The notes beneath the pieces are model-generated. The model was given only the letters and a program-made list of their open reading frames with translations. It was not told where the DNA came from and did no database searches. Made by a program: the position numbers and the translations under genes. Below, piece by piece: positions 34,401 to 46,119 of a DNA stretch of 64,000 nt (the stretch's first letter is position 1; the number at the start of each line of letters is the position of its first letter). The DNA comes from Udeniomyces pyricola (lineage: Eukaryota; Basidiomycota; Tremellomycetes; Cystofilobasidiales; Mrakiaceae), in the NCBI GenBank assembly GCA_039545295.1, contig BCIK01000002.1, positions 1,064,841 through 1,128,840 of the forward strand, given 5' to 3'.

Positions 34401-34730
34401 TGGCCTTGGTGAGTTCTCGTCGGGGTGTTTTGAGCTCTTGGACGCAGAGGATATCGGCCTCAAGCCAATCAAACATCTTGTCGTACGATTTTAACGAGTA
34501 CCACCTGATCGAACACAGGTGATGAAGCGATGTCTACACGTGAGTAGGTGATCATCTAGAAGGCAGCAGGAGGGCAAGGAGTGAGTATGGCCGGGGGCGC
34601 CGGGGATGTGGGCTGAACTGCGTGAAATATCAAGTGATTGTGATGCACAGACTGATAGACGGGAATGGACTGACGGATCATAGTTGACAAAGGTCCGGAG
34701 ACCATTGACGTTCCAAGTAAATATCTTCAT
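31498..34730 (-). CDS. APN2: Class II AP endonuclease (Exo III family) with GRF zinc finger
   Basis: Cleaves abasic sites and trims blocked 3' ends in base excision repair, in the nucleus. Starts MKIFTWNVNGLRTF (34730), then EADILCVQELKTPRRE with the metal-binding Glu, then YCPNETNDDRLPYK and VILVGDMNVVHQPMDHGE, and ends the catalytic domain with GSDHCPVYVEL (near 33140), holding the catalytic His. A Ser/Pro/Lys-rich linker of roughly 300 residues follows, with PCNA-box candidate GQLKLSSFFAPP (32501-32527) and a second FF motif (32912-32946). The C-terminus is a GRF zinc finger split by an intron: PRCKVHNVECMERT...PNKGKRFWICS and then EFKCDYFIW; the four zinc ligands are Cys, His, Cys, Cys. 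This order (EEP domain, PIP box, zf-GRF) is that of eukaryotic Apn2. About eight exons. Confidence 0.9.
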
Positions 34731-35717
34731 GCACTGTGTTTGGAGATTGAGTGATGCAAGAGACAGAAGACTAGGAGGGGGCGCCGATCGCCGAACGTGA
34801 GCGTGTCATCATAGCATCCAGAGGCATCGTGGACGCGCGCCTGGCTGGTGGCTGGGCTGGCTTGGGGCTCGACGCGGCACGATCAAGCAGCAGCAATCAA
34901 AGCAGCATATCTGACAGATATGTACTTATACTCAATTCGTCGAGTTCATGTTGCGCTGATTTTCTGTCAATCACTCGTGTTTGTCACTGCAACTAGTAAA
35001 TCAGTGGAAAGGTGAGAAACTGGCGGAAATGATCAGCCCGGTCTGGCAGCGATTTCCGCCAGTTCACTAGTTCACTAAGCTGTTCCGGTCATGTATCGGC
35101 TCTTGTCAATCTGATCAATGGGAAAGCATATATCAAGGCATGGTTTGTACCATGAATCATAGAAATGGGGCGCACATCTGCTGCAGCCGGTCCGAAGGGT
35201 ACTGGAAGGCCTGGCCAGAAGCATCGAAGCTGTGTAGTAGTCCGCGGACAGGCCATGATTATAAGATCTACGACGTTCAGGGTTTCCGAAGGGAAGCGAA
35301 GGGGAGGAATTGCGGAATCTTTCTCTCCACCACCTTCACTCACACGCCGATCGATCTTTGCAAGGGATTGCTGACGCCCCCCGCTGACCACGTTGCAGCC
35401 GCTACTTACTACCATAGGCTCTGCGCTTTGCTTCCAAAGACAGACACATGGTCTATCGCTCTTGCTCGGAGAAGGGGAGCACGTATCGCAACTGACCTCC
35501 TGCCAAGCTCATCATACGAAATTCTTCATGATGACGTCGACGATATCGTCCCTTCGCGGCATCTTGCTCTCGCTTCGCTTTCAATTGACCTAGTCAAAGT
35601 TTTTTCTTCCCTCAGCTAACATCCACTCAAGCTCACCTCCGCCAGCCGATTCTCAGTGAAATCCTTCGTCTTTTTCGACCCTCCTGCCACATCTCTCTGG
35701 CGCACACAACAAACACA
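34731..35717. other. Divergent intergenic region APN2 / PriA-like
   Basis: About 990 bases with no recognised gene. A + strand frame at 35140-35619 is open for 159 codons but has no domain and no good start context. The final 150 bases before 35718 are pyrimidine-rich. Confidence 0.45.
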
Positions 35718-36929
35718 ATGGTCTCACTTGGCTTTATACTCGCCACCATCCTGTCTCTTTCGCTCATCACTAACGCCAGGTATACCCCCAGGCAGATTTG
35801 TGTGCGTACAGTATCGCCCTGGCTGTGTGTCAGGCTTTTCACAGCCTCTATCCTGACGTCTTTCGCCCTATCTCCTCTGTGCGTCACGACTCGCGAGCAG
35901 GCACCGATCGGAGATCATTGTCTCTGCGGGGATCCTTTCGCTCGATTCCTCACCCAAGACAGCATCAGTCACCTCAAGCGTTCTCTCGGCGTAGATCACA
36001 TCACCCCTCGCTTCCAAGCAACTCAATTCAGGAACATCAGAATCGCCACCACGAATTGCTTATACCCTCGGGGAGCGACCTCAGTGTGCAGCACGGCACC
36101 ATGTTCCTTCAGTATGTAACTCTTGCGTTTTATGTGAGGGGTGTTCGTTGACACAGAAGTCTGATGTATATTTCTGTATGCGCTTTCCACCTATACCATT
36201 CTTCCTCGTACTCTTTCCACGTTTCGCTTTTTCGCATCGCCATTATAGCCTGCACCACTCATTGCGAATGTCCTAGCGATTCTCAGAAAGTCACAGCTCT
36301 GGACGGAACGTCAACTTGCCAATCGAAGGACTTCAATATAATCAACAAGCGTGGTGAAGTCGATGCCGATGTCGCCGATTTTCTTCCTATCAAGACCATT
36401 GGTTTGAAACGAGACGAGCTCCACAAAAGAGCCTTTGGTGCCTGTCCAAAAAAGCACACGCCATGCTCCCTTCCTACCGGTCAGTCCCGCCGAGGACGGC
36501 TAGAAAAGATCGGATATGATTGTATCGATACCGCGTCTAACATTGAAAGCTGTGAGTACTCTTCGTGATTACATGACTAGATGTGTCGGAACGGCGTTCC
36601 GTTGGTAAACGCACTCTTGAGCTGATCGGTTAAGGATTCGCTTCACAGGTGGTGGCTGTCCGTTTCCCGAAAGCGATCAGTCTCAAGGTATCGATTGCAC
36701 CGACCTACCCAATGTGAGCTCAAACGCCTCTTCTCCCATGTTCTACCGACAGCGGCGTATACTGATGCCCTCAGGCCTCATTCGTTCTACCGCCTGACAG
36801 GTCGACATTGTGTCGTGCGTCAAATCGACCTGCCTGATCCGATCCTGCCGCCGAGGATATTCACCTTCGATCGATGGTAGCAAGTGCATTTCACTCGCTT
36901 CTAATCATCTGATCCTTCAGCTTCCATAG
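35718..36929 (+). CDS. PriA-like cysteine-rich secreted protein
   Basis: Resembles the fungal PriA family (first described in Lentinula), secreted or cell-surface proteins of unclear biochemical role. Signal peptide MVSLGFILATILSLSLITNA opens the protein. Later exons are Cys-rich: DHCLCGDPFARFL and STAPCSF (35910-36110), CTTHCECPSDSQKVTALDG (36250-36310), a basic stretch KRGEVDADVADFLP, then the family's C-terminal block YDCIDTASNIESCGGCPFP, GIDCTDLPNVD and VSCVKSTCLIRSCRRGY with a final SIDGSKC. The last join (donor after CCTACCCAAT, acceptor CCTGACAG near 36800) restores LPNVDIVSCV as expected. Stop TAG 36927-36929. The splice between the signal peptide exon and the first Cys-rich exon is uncertain. 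Confidence 0.75.
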
Positions 36930-37696
36930 CTCAATTATCGAAGTATAACACCCTGAATTTATGCTCGTGTGGGGTGACCATTTTCTTTCGGTCTTGGCCT
37001 CGTATATCACCTCGTGTTTTGATATGGACTTACATTAATTTCCTTACTCTTGAGCGGTTCCGTAAATCGTGATTTTTTATCTCTAGTCTAGTGATTGTAC
37101 TGTGTTAGTTCCTTCTTCCTCGTTTCGTTCGATTCTTTGTATATCGATCACTATTGTGTATCAAATGATTGCCTGGGACGTATGTGTTACATGAGCACCC
37201 ATAAACCTAATGTCGGACGGGTACATCATATAATACTCGAGGCCGAGCTTCAGCCGTATGATATCAAGAGTCAGGTGGAGCAAGGGTCAGAGCTCAATCC
37301 AAGTTTGTGCATGACACAGAAGACGTGAAAGAGTCGATGGTTGCAGCACATGACCGATGATCCGTATATATTGAATTGGACTCATCGGATGGTCTGTAAG
37401 CCGAGTCCGGCGTTTGAGATCATTCAGATGTATATAGGGCCGAAATTGAAACTCCTCAGAAGAACGATGAAGAAACTGCGTGCCGGACGAAAAATCGAAG
37501 GGTACGTACTTGTATTCGATTCGTTTCCTCTTGCTCCCTCGAACTTGCCTCGAATCGATTGGAACCGAATAGCGGAAGCTAGATCCGGATTTTGGACAGC
37601 TTTTTTTTTTTTCGCCTTATCGCTGACTGATCAAGCTAATTCCTGTTCCCATCTCATCCCCCCTTCTATCTCACGTTCACAATCACGCTCACCATC
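36930..37696. other. Intergenic, promoter of the second bZIP gene
   Basis: No gene recognised. T-rich runs at about 37603-37613. A short + frame ending at 37328 and another from 37341 have no domain. CT-rich leader from 37640. Confidence 0.5.
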
Positions 37697-39816
37697 ATGT
37701 CCCACGTCGCCCGCTGGATCAGTCACGACGATGCGGTGAGCCGTCCTGCTCTCTCCTCAGGACATCATGTCATCTCTACAAGCTACAAAGACTCGTGATT
37801 GAGCTTTGTGTTGACGTGTTGGTACACATGGCCCATGAATCTGGTATGAGCCATCGCAGTTCTTTCCTTTCGCAGACACTTGTGATGCCGAGTCTCGACC
37901 CCTTCGACCTGATCTTGCCGCATGCCTATCGCAACCTCGGTCCCCTCTAAGTTCTGATAGGGGTGGTGTTCTGGGTCTCGATGTTGGGACGCCTTTGCCG
38001 TCATTCGTCGAGAGCACAGAAATGCTATCGCTCTCCCATCAGACAGACTACTTCCCTCCAAACGATAGATTCCGCCTCTGGTTCCCGACGTCGACTCTCT
38101 CGGCCTCTGGCCTCTCTCCTCCCCTTTCGCCTCAGTTCCGTCCCGAACACCTTGGGTCATCTCAGTACGGCGATGAGCTGGACAATCCCTATCCATCGAC
38201 CAGGACTTGGAACGACGAGGCGCACAGTTCGGACACGGGCGACATCATGCTTGGAAGAGCTCTGACCCCTCCCGAGCGTTACAGTCATTTGGCGACCCAT
38301 GACCTATGCGAAAGGGCCGGGCCGCAGCAACCGTGCCTGATGACTCAGCAACCTCAGATCCCTCACCAGGACTCATCCTATCACCATCCACTCCTGCAGG
38401 TCCAGCATTTCGATCAACGCCGCTCCCAACCATCGTTCAACACATTTTCTGGCCAACTGCCTTTGCCTCATCTCGCCAACGCATCGCTTCTTCCCACCGT
38501 CCTTGGAACAACACCAATCACTCCCCCTCGAGATCTTCCTCTCGTCCATAAGCTGTGCGAACCTTCTTTGCCCGCTAACGACGCCCACTTTTCAGCATTG
38601 CTTCATCGGCCTCACGATCAATCATCATGGTCATTTGTCCAGACCATCGACTCTGCCATCTCAACCGGGCTTTCTGTCGGCGACCATAGCCTCTTATCTC
38701 CTCAGCCTTACAACTCGGAAGAACTACCCAAGCAAACCTTCCCCATGCACTCTCAAACCCTCAGCTCTTACGACCCTGGATCCTCTATGCTGCACGGCAG
38801 CAGCAGCGTCGCCGACCCCTTGACTGAACGCGCTACTAGCCATACTCATGGTATCCAACCCGACGCCATAAGGGCTGTTGAGCGCCGAGGCTGCGTCAGT
38901 CCCATCAAGATCGGAGGCGAGATCCAGACGATGATGCCCGTCGACCCTCAAGATGATGAACAAAGTCTCGGCTTGGGCCATCCTTGCGATACCGTGTCCT
39001 CCTCGCTCCTGTCCGCAAGCGACACTCCCGACACCGATGCAGTTTCGACACTCTCGCGATCTTCCTGCATATCCAACCCGTCTATGCTTTCCATCCAGTT
39101 GACAAATCCCGCCTCTGAGGCTTCATCCTCGTCCTCCATCGCTTCCGTCCCTCATCAAGCATCCGGCTGGTCGATGATGATGGACCAAGACAGTGAACAA
39201 GCCAACTCTCATAAAACCACTCATTCAGCCCCGTCCGAAATCCATGAATCAACCTTGAGACGACTCACCAACGACAACGAATTGTCTCATCTACCCGAGC
39301 GAATCGAAGGCAATGCGCAGCAGACTATCAAATGGACATCGCTTCCGCCCCTTCCTAGCGACTTTGGGACGTATTCCGTGCCACCTCTTGCTCCACCCGC
39401 TAACATTCCCATCAAGGCGCGTCAACATCCCGACCAAGACCAGGTCCACGAATCCAGCAGCAGCAGATACCGTCTTCGCCGTTCGACCACGAACTATCCA
39501 ACCTCTCCACCACCCCTCAGACGAAAGACGGGCAAGCACTGCAACTGGAACCTCGACGAAGGCGTCTACGAGTCGCTCGACAAGGCGGAAAAAAAGAAGA
39601 TACGCAACCGCTTTGCGGCCAAAGGCTTCCGAGAGAGGCAGAAGGAGCAAATCAGAAGTCTCGAGATTAAAGTAGGTACAAACTGCCGGCTTATCAAGTT
39701 TCGCAGACGTTTGAACTCGCATGCTCCTGACGTTGACTTTGTCTGGACGGTCATCCAAGGTCAAAGAAAGAGATGCTGTCATTGAGCAGTGGAGGGACGT
39801 GTTAAATGGGCTCTAG
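37697..39816 (+). CDS. bZIP transcription factor with C-terminal bZIP (paralog of the one at 15.6 kb)
   Basis: A nuclear DNA-binding regulator of about 635 residues in three exons: 37697-37735 (MSHVARWISHDDA), 37860-39671 and 39760-39816; phases agree at both joins. The long middle is Ser/Pro/His/Gln-rich and disordered. The C-terminus reads KHCNWNLDEGVYESLDKAEKK, then the basic region IRNRFAAKGFRERQK and a very short zipper IRSLEIK/VKERDAVIEQWRDVL ending GL before TAG. Alignment by eye with the minus-strand gene at 15.6 kb shows the same pre-basic W.L..E.Y.SL..A.KK block, the FRER core and LE.K..ERD in the zipper, so I infer common descent. The intron positions differ. It is convergent with the glutaredoxin-fold gene. 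Confidence 0.85.
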
Positions 39817-40560
39817 CCGGGACGCCAGTGAGTCAAGTGTTTCGTGTGCCTTCTCACCTGACGTCACGCATCCAGTTTTGACCTAAAGTCAACCCCCATA
39901 TATCTCTCCCAACCCAGTTGAAGCCTCCTCTTCGACGTCTGAGGACTGTTATCTATCATCTTATTGCATCGTTACCTCATCGAATATCTATCCTTCGTTC
40001 TCTTCGCTTGCTTGCTTCGCACGATTTATCTCGCTTCGCTGTTCATCGCTAGTTTCGTCCTCCCTGGATTCCATGTCTCCGAAACCGCTTCCGTTGGTAT
40101 TATCATCTTCTTTTGCTTTCTGAATTCCATATACTCCGCTTGCTATCTTCTTGCTGCTTCGATGTATCGCACGTCTCTCACAGAGCTATATATATATATG
40201 TGTGTACTGTATCCGTTTCTGTACTTCACGCGAATGTATGTCGGCCAACGACCTCATAGTGAGCTGCTAAACTGAGGGGCGACTGATAGTCGACCGACTC
40301 ATGGCATAACATCATACGTCAAGAGTGTTTTCAGCAGCTCTATCATTCAAAGTAGCAACACCATTGAGATAAACAACGGACACCAAACGTTGGAAACATA
40401 AAACGGGGTAGGAGGGGGGGAGGGGGGGAGGGGGATCAAGAGATCCATACAAATATGATAGCAATTAGGCAACTAGAGCGCCCATATAACAGTAAATAAC
40501 GATAATGATACCAGATGCAACAACAGTCGAATGCACACATATGAAGATCGCTTATCAAGG
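39817..40560. other. 3' region between convergent bZIP and glutaredoxin-fold genes
   Basis: About 740 bases. Contains CT-rich sequence with a TA repeat near 40187-40199 and a G-rich tract at 40406-40434. No supported gene; the + frame 39964-40275 is hydrophobic and pyrimidine-driven. Confidence 0.45.
40406..40434. repeat. G-rich tract, potential quadruplex, between convergent genes
   Basis: Runs of four to seven G separated by one or two A (or TA) on the + strand. It lies between the 3' ends of two convergent genes, so it is not a polypyrimidine tract of an intron in either. Four-run pattern fits a G-quadruplex motif. Confidence 0.6.
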
Positions 40561-42694
40561 TCACTCCTCCTTCTTGACGGGCACAGGTCTCTTCTTCATC
40601 CTACACGAGACACAGAGGGTGAAATGGGATACGTCTTAGCCGGCGGTCCGATAGGGACCTCGTATATTCAATGCACGATGGAAGACTCACTTTGGGGGGA
40701 TCATCCGACCTCCAGCAGCGAGGACCAGTGGTTTCAGATAGGCAACTGTTTCTTCTCGCTCAGCAGGCTTGGAACTATGCACGCCGTGGAGAGACAAAAG
40801 GTCGAGATGAAGAAAGTCGGTATGAGACAAAGTTATTCATCAGCTTACTGTACGTCTTTTTTTTGCCTCCTCTTACTCAATCGTCTGTACACAAGAGATC
40901 GCAAAGACTCACACTTTGACTTGCTGACCACCTATCAGCAGGATCGGGAATGAGTCTTCCGAATCTTCTACTCCAAACAGTCGAGCGAGCACAGGGAGAA
41001 GGATCTCGACATCGGGCCTAGCATCAACCTCGATGTAGGCCGGTTCCGGCGAGATTCTCATCGACTTGAGGGCAGCACGGAGATCACGGGTGATACTTTT
41101 ATATATAAGCAAACAAGATAGGGACATTGGCGTCAGTCAAGCGGACGGATGATGTTTCTTTCTACCTCCACAACTGAAGTAGAAAAAAAGCAAAAACAGA
41201 AACAAAACACATGCACTTACGGATCACCATGACCTTTGCCTAGAAGAACGGCCACATTTCCTGACCAAACCCCCTGAACCATCTGCAAAATAAAAAATAA
41301 AATAAAATGACGTGAAGTGGGAAACGAAAACGGAGAACGCGATGAGTTTCACGAGCCTCAGAAGGGTCAAGCTAGTGAGAAAAGGGAAGAAAAGCATGGA
41401 AATTCATAACTTACGTCTGCCATATCCTGTTTGAGGTCGAGCGATTTGGCCGGATCGAAATCGAGCACAAGCTCGGGCGTAACCAATGATTTTGCTGAGC
41501 CTGCCGGGAGAGCATGTTGCGATCCAGAGGTTATGAACTGGATAAGAAAAAAAAGAAAAAGTGAAACCAATGGGTCAGCATGGTGTCCCAACTCGGGGAG
41601 CGAAGGAAAGACTAAGAAAAAGAAAAGAAGATCGACTCACCCCAATTACCGCCGCCAATTCCTGATTTTCTCGCCACGTCCACCGTTCTTCCACCGGCAG
41701 ATCCCTCATTTTTGGTTTTGATTGAACCGAAGGAACTTGAGGAGCGGCATGTGGGTGTTGGGTGACTCTGGCAGGAGGCGGAGCGACATCGGTTGGATCT
41801 TGCTGAACCGAGTAGATGCCGACACTAAGAGAATCCGCGTCGTCGTCGTCGTCGAAAGAATGGTCAGTGTACGCACCCAGTAAGATGCAATGCACAGAGT
41901 ATGAGAACTGAAGATTCCACTTACGAAGTGAGGATGACTAAGAGTACCAGGTAGGAGATGAGTTTTGCGTGCCTCGCGATCTTGCTCGAAAGGAGGAACG
42001 GTCGGTGAACGCGGTGTGGATGCGAAAGAGACGACTAAGAGAGGCATATACGAGAGAAATCGCGGTGAGTATGGTGTTTCATGGCATATATTGCGATTTG
42101 TTGCGCAAAGAGTTGATACCAGGGGGATGTGAAACACGAACAACCGGTGTGGCCCGCTTGGCGCGATCAAGTTCATCCCAGTCCATGATTCGACGTTGCT
42201 GCTCCGCCGTTTGCTGATGGTGAAGCTCGACCTGTTCAATGAAAGGATTCGGCCGCCCTGACTGATCCGGGGTATCATTCATGAAAGAGCCGGAAAGGTT
42301 GCGATACGGTGCACGCGGTTTGGAAGTAATGGGTCCGACCGGCGACAGACTGGGGAAGCTGGTGGTCGAGCCATCAGGGGTCGTAGGAAAGGCGAAGCCA
42401 TGACGGGATGAAGCGAATTGGTAGTTGTCCTCTGCGTCGGACTCGACCGAGGGCGTACCGAGGGCGGGTGTGGTCGGTGGCGAGTCAAACATGGGCGAGA
42501 AAACTTCGTTGCCATGGTCGGTCGGCGGGGATACCTGAAGATGTAGAAAGGGAGGGGAAGGGAGGTCCACGAGCAGGAGGGAAATCCAAGAGTCGAACAT
42601 CACAGGATAGTATGTCATGATCAGTATGTGAAACTCGAGCGAAGCACACGGGGAGCGTGATAGATAAACGTACAATGTTATCTGCGGATGCCAT
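40561..42694 (-). CDS. Glutaredoxin-fold protein lacking active-site cysteines
   Basis: Disordered Ser/Pro-rich N-terminus starting MASADNI (ATG 42694) with blocks such as SPMFDSPPTTPALGTP. The C-terminal domain reads GVWSGNVAVLLGKGHGDP / ITRDLRAALKSMRISPE / AYIEVDARPDVEILLPVLAR, then SFPILLIGGQQVKV / SKPAEREETVAYLKPLVLAAGG and a Lys-rich end MKKRPVPVKKEE before TGA 40561-40563. The order beta, helix, beta (EVD.R.D), helix and cis-Pro-like FPILLIGG is that of glutaredoxins, but where CPYC or CGFS would stand there is GKGHGDP with no Cys. I therefore infer a redox-inactive thioredoxin fold. About eight exons; the last three joins were checked for phase. The partner is unknown. Confidence 0.65.
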
Positions 42695-44018
42695 GCTAGT
42701 ATCTGGGGAAGGCAGGGTCGAGGTCGGTGAACGAGCAGGCCAAGGAGCTGGACTGGGTTGTCTAAAGAGAAACGAGGGTCGGGATAGGGGATGCAGGACA
42801 AGAGCGAGGGTGATAGCGGGTGAAGGTGAGAGAGAGAAAAGGAGGAAACGTGAAAGGAGAATAGATAAAGGGCCGGGCACGTTTTGTGTGGTCGAATGTG
42901 AGGCCGTGAGGCCGTGAGGGGATTCCGATCCGGCGGTTTGGAACCGACGACTGTCGTAATATCATCGATTTCAGAGGGACACGTCGTTGCGTACCGTAAC
43001 GTCGAACGTCGAGGGGAAGCAAAATATGAAACAGTGGCGTGGGCATATATGTGGTGCGCGTCATGTTGGTTGCGTTCGACATGGCATGGTCAAGTGCACA
43101 CCAAGCACACGCGATGAGACGAAACTACAGCTGAGCCGAGACGAAGGAAGAGGGATGATCTGCAAAGAAGGTGTGACATGTGAGAGGAGAAACACTTCGA
43201 TTCCTCCTGATCATTTTAGCTTGCACCGGGGTATACTTGAGTTGTTCACAACCGAAGCGCCCAAGCGGCTAACAGCGCGTGGCGGACGCTGAGCCTGAGA
43301 CTGGGAACGAATGGTTCTAAAATCGCAGTGCAAGTCAGATAATCCGAACGTACAGATCATGCACGCGACAATCGCGAGGGAGCTTCAAGTATACACGTGC
43401 ACCGGGACCGATTGGCATTCAGCCAAGCCGAGATCTCGGCTCCTCGGACGCTTGGGCCTCAGCACAACATAGCAGCTAAGTGCACCGGGCTATAAGCTGT
43501 AATACGCGTATCCTATCCGGTGAGACCGAAGCCTTTTCACGCTCAACCCATCAGCCGATACTGTCTGCGATCTGCTCTGCATGTGCATGAACTCATTGCA
43601 TTCATGACAAGTCTCGTTGGCTACTAGCTAGTTACGTTAGACAGCTGATAGAGTTTCGGTACTCAGTGTTGCTTTCATAAATCGATGCAACAGATCATGA
43701 CATGATAACGTGGTTTCCACAGTACTTTTCGTCGCATGCCAGCAAACGCCACAGGCCACAGGCTCTGTCATGTATAAGCCCCGATTGATCGGGATAGCCA
43801 CGTAGCCAGGCTCCAGGCTCCGCACAACATTCTGATACATATTCCTCCGATCGAACATCAAATATCGAAAACCGGCCTTCTCCCTTGTCAAATGACCTCC
43901 TCGTCTTGTTGGTACTCCTAGCCCTTCAGCAGGCGCTCACCCAGACAGCCTCTCGCGAGATTCTGTTCCATCTCGTCTTCTAACGCTTTGGATTCTGACG
44001 ACTCTTACGGCATAAACG
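42695..44018. other. Intergenic, no gene seen
   Basis: About 1.3 kb upstream of the glutaredoxin-fold gene and of the small + strand gene at 44 kb. AG-rich (leader, CT-rich on the minus strand) at 42770-42870. Frames in 42900-43300 lack any domain. Nothing recognisable between 43300 and 44000. Confidence 0.5.
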
Positions 44019-44412
44019 ATGAGCTCTCCTCCTCCTCCGCTGCCTCTTTTGCGCACATCTGATAATCCCGAGCGACCGGACCGTGAGGACCATGATGATG
44101 ATGTCTCAGCCCTTGAGTTTACAACGCTCTGTATCGATGAGATCTTCTTCAGTATCGTTACCCACAGCCCGCTTGTCAGACGCTTTGGTTTGCCTTGATC
44201 TAGAGAAACGTCTTCTCGATGAGACTGGACGTCTACCTGATTGGCATGAGCAGCCACAACATCAGGCGTCAACGCGTCAACGCGTCAACAAGGGTAACCC
44301 TGCCAGACAGGACAGGACAGCAGTTCATGACTCTCGCGCTGTGGCTGTCTTGACACGATTGATGGTGAACGAACGTGGCAGGAGTTCAGACGAAATCGAA
44401 GCGTTCATTTGA
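44019..44412 (+). CDS. Small hypothetical protein
   Basis: Not recognised. ATG 44019 opens an acidic Pro-rich start (MSSPPPPLPLLRTSDNPERP). An intron of about 50 bases, from GTATCG near 44134 to TTGTCAG near 44181, joins it in phase to a second frame with a helical stretch LVCLDLEKRLLDETGRLPDW and a terminal helix AVLTRLMVNERGRSSDEIEAF ending at 44412. The product would be about 115 residues, soluble, charged and mostly helical, the size of small subunits of larger complexes, but no family is evident. A perfect 8-base unit repeated three times lies in the coding part (44266-44289). Confidence 0.4.
44266..44289 (+). repeat. Three tandem copies of an 8-bp unit in a coding exon
   Basis: Unit gcgtcaac at 44266-44273, 44274-44281 and 44282-44289. 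Total 24 bases, so the reading frame of the small gene is preserved. Each junction creates ACGCGT. Confidence 0.9.
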
Positions 44413-44969
44413 GAAGTCGAGTGAAAAGACATGGTGAATATAGAGGTGGCAGTTCGCGAGTCAGAAGGAGGTGAGTGGAGGGTGAGACAAGAGCACGATG
44501 ATGGTTCGCAAGGGCGGAGAAGAGTCGCGCGTCGAATTTTGCCGCAGCAGTTAAGGGTAAACACGTCGTTATCCTCAACAACTTGGACTCGTTGCCAATG
44601 TTACCCTCCATTCCCCTCAACTAAATTGCTTTCCTATTTCTAGTCGTTCAGCGAGGGATAAGCAGCTCCGAGTTGACGGAGCTCTGACAACGTACAACGT
44701 CGCCATCGAGATATGATCTTGCGAACCGGTTACGGTCAACGGTCACCGGCCATCTTGGACCGTGGTAGTCCACGCGGAGCGCCGGGCGCCGATAACCTGG
44801 CAAACGGATATGACCTGCGGCGTGCGATCTCCATAGTTTCCTATACAGTGTCTTGATCGCCGCCGGATTTGATTGTAAGGTCTCATCATAATGTCACCTT
44901 GCCTTTTGACATCCATCTCGTCTTCTACAGCGATCATTCTCATCGTCTAGAATCATCGCCTCCACCATC
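44413..44969. other. Intergenic between small gene and alpha/beta hydrolase
   Basis: About 560 bases, no gene seen. Probably the small gene's 3' region and the hydrolase promoter. Confidence 0.5.
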
Positions 44970-46080
44970 ATGTCAGCTCCACCTCCCAAGACTTACAACA
45001 CACCTCTCATCGAACCCAAGTCACAGCCAACCCGGTATCTCTATCGACCGCACGACGGCTTCGAGCTTGGAGGATGCCATGCTGATGTCTACCTACCTAC
45101 CGGGGAACCCACTAAAGATGGAGGTTGGCCCGTTGCTCTGGCCATTCACGGCGGCTCGTTTGCCATGTTTGGAGCTCGTCAGGTACAGGCTCCACTCACA
45201 ACGCAGCTTAGCGTCATGCCTTGCTCTAGCGACCGCGCCTTGCTTATATGGACATTCTTGACTATCACTGCTTTAATCAGATACCAGCCCATCAGATCGA
45301 CCATCTCACTACCCGTGGCATCGCCGTAGTCAGCATCGAGTATCGACTTGCACCTCAGTTGCGTCTTGTTCTCCGATACGGCTCACGTCCCTCCTCTCAG
45401 GTGCCTGGTCATGTGCATCACTGACCTGGCAAACTCCACATCCTTTCACAGCTGTACTATCCAGGATCAGATCGAAGACTGCTGCTTCGCGTACGATTGG
45501 ATCCGGACCTCGCTCAACGGAATTCTCGACCAACACAGGGTGGACCCGGACAAAGTTCTTGTCTTTGGCGCATCGTTCGTGCACGGCATTGCCATTCGGT
45601 TCTCGTATGACGTCGGCGTCAGTTAACAAGCCGTACTGAAGCGTTGTCTGCTTCTCTTTATAGCGCTGGCGGATATCTTGCCCTCATGGTTGTCAGTCCT
45701 CATGATCTGTTTTCCAGCCTCTAGCAGAATGACACATCGCTCATCATCTCCCGTGGTTCATATATAGGCTCAACAAGTCTCGCCTCCCCCCCTCGCGGTC
45801 ACAGCATACTATGCTGTCACGGATTGGACGACGCTCGCGCTAAACGAGGATCGTGAGGCTTGGAAGGAGGGCCGATCAGACGAGGAGATTGCATACATCA
45901 ACCAAGTATTTGAGGGGCCCGGTCTGACTAGCTGGACTGATGGGTAAGCCAGCCCAACAGTCGCCGGTAGATGTACTCGAAAGATTAGCAAGATACTCAC
46001 GTGTGTCTTCATGTGTATCAGCTACCTGGACAATCCTCCACCACCCCGAATGGCATACGTGCGAGCGGTTAGTGTTGGGT

Positions 46081-46119
<39 letters not shown>

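Noticed and set aside
35140..35619. 159-codon + strand frame upstream of the PriA-like gene
   Set aside because: No signal peptide, no domain, mixed codon use, and it overlaps the presumed promoter and leader.
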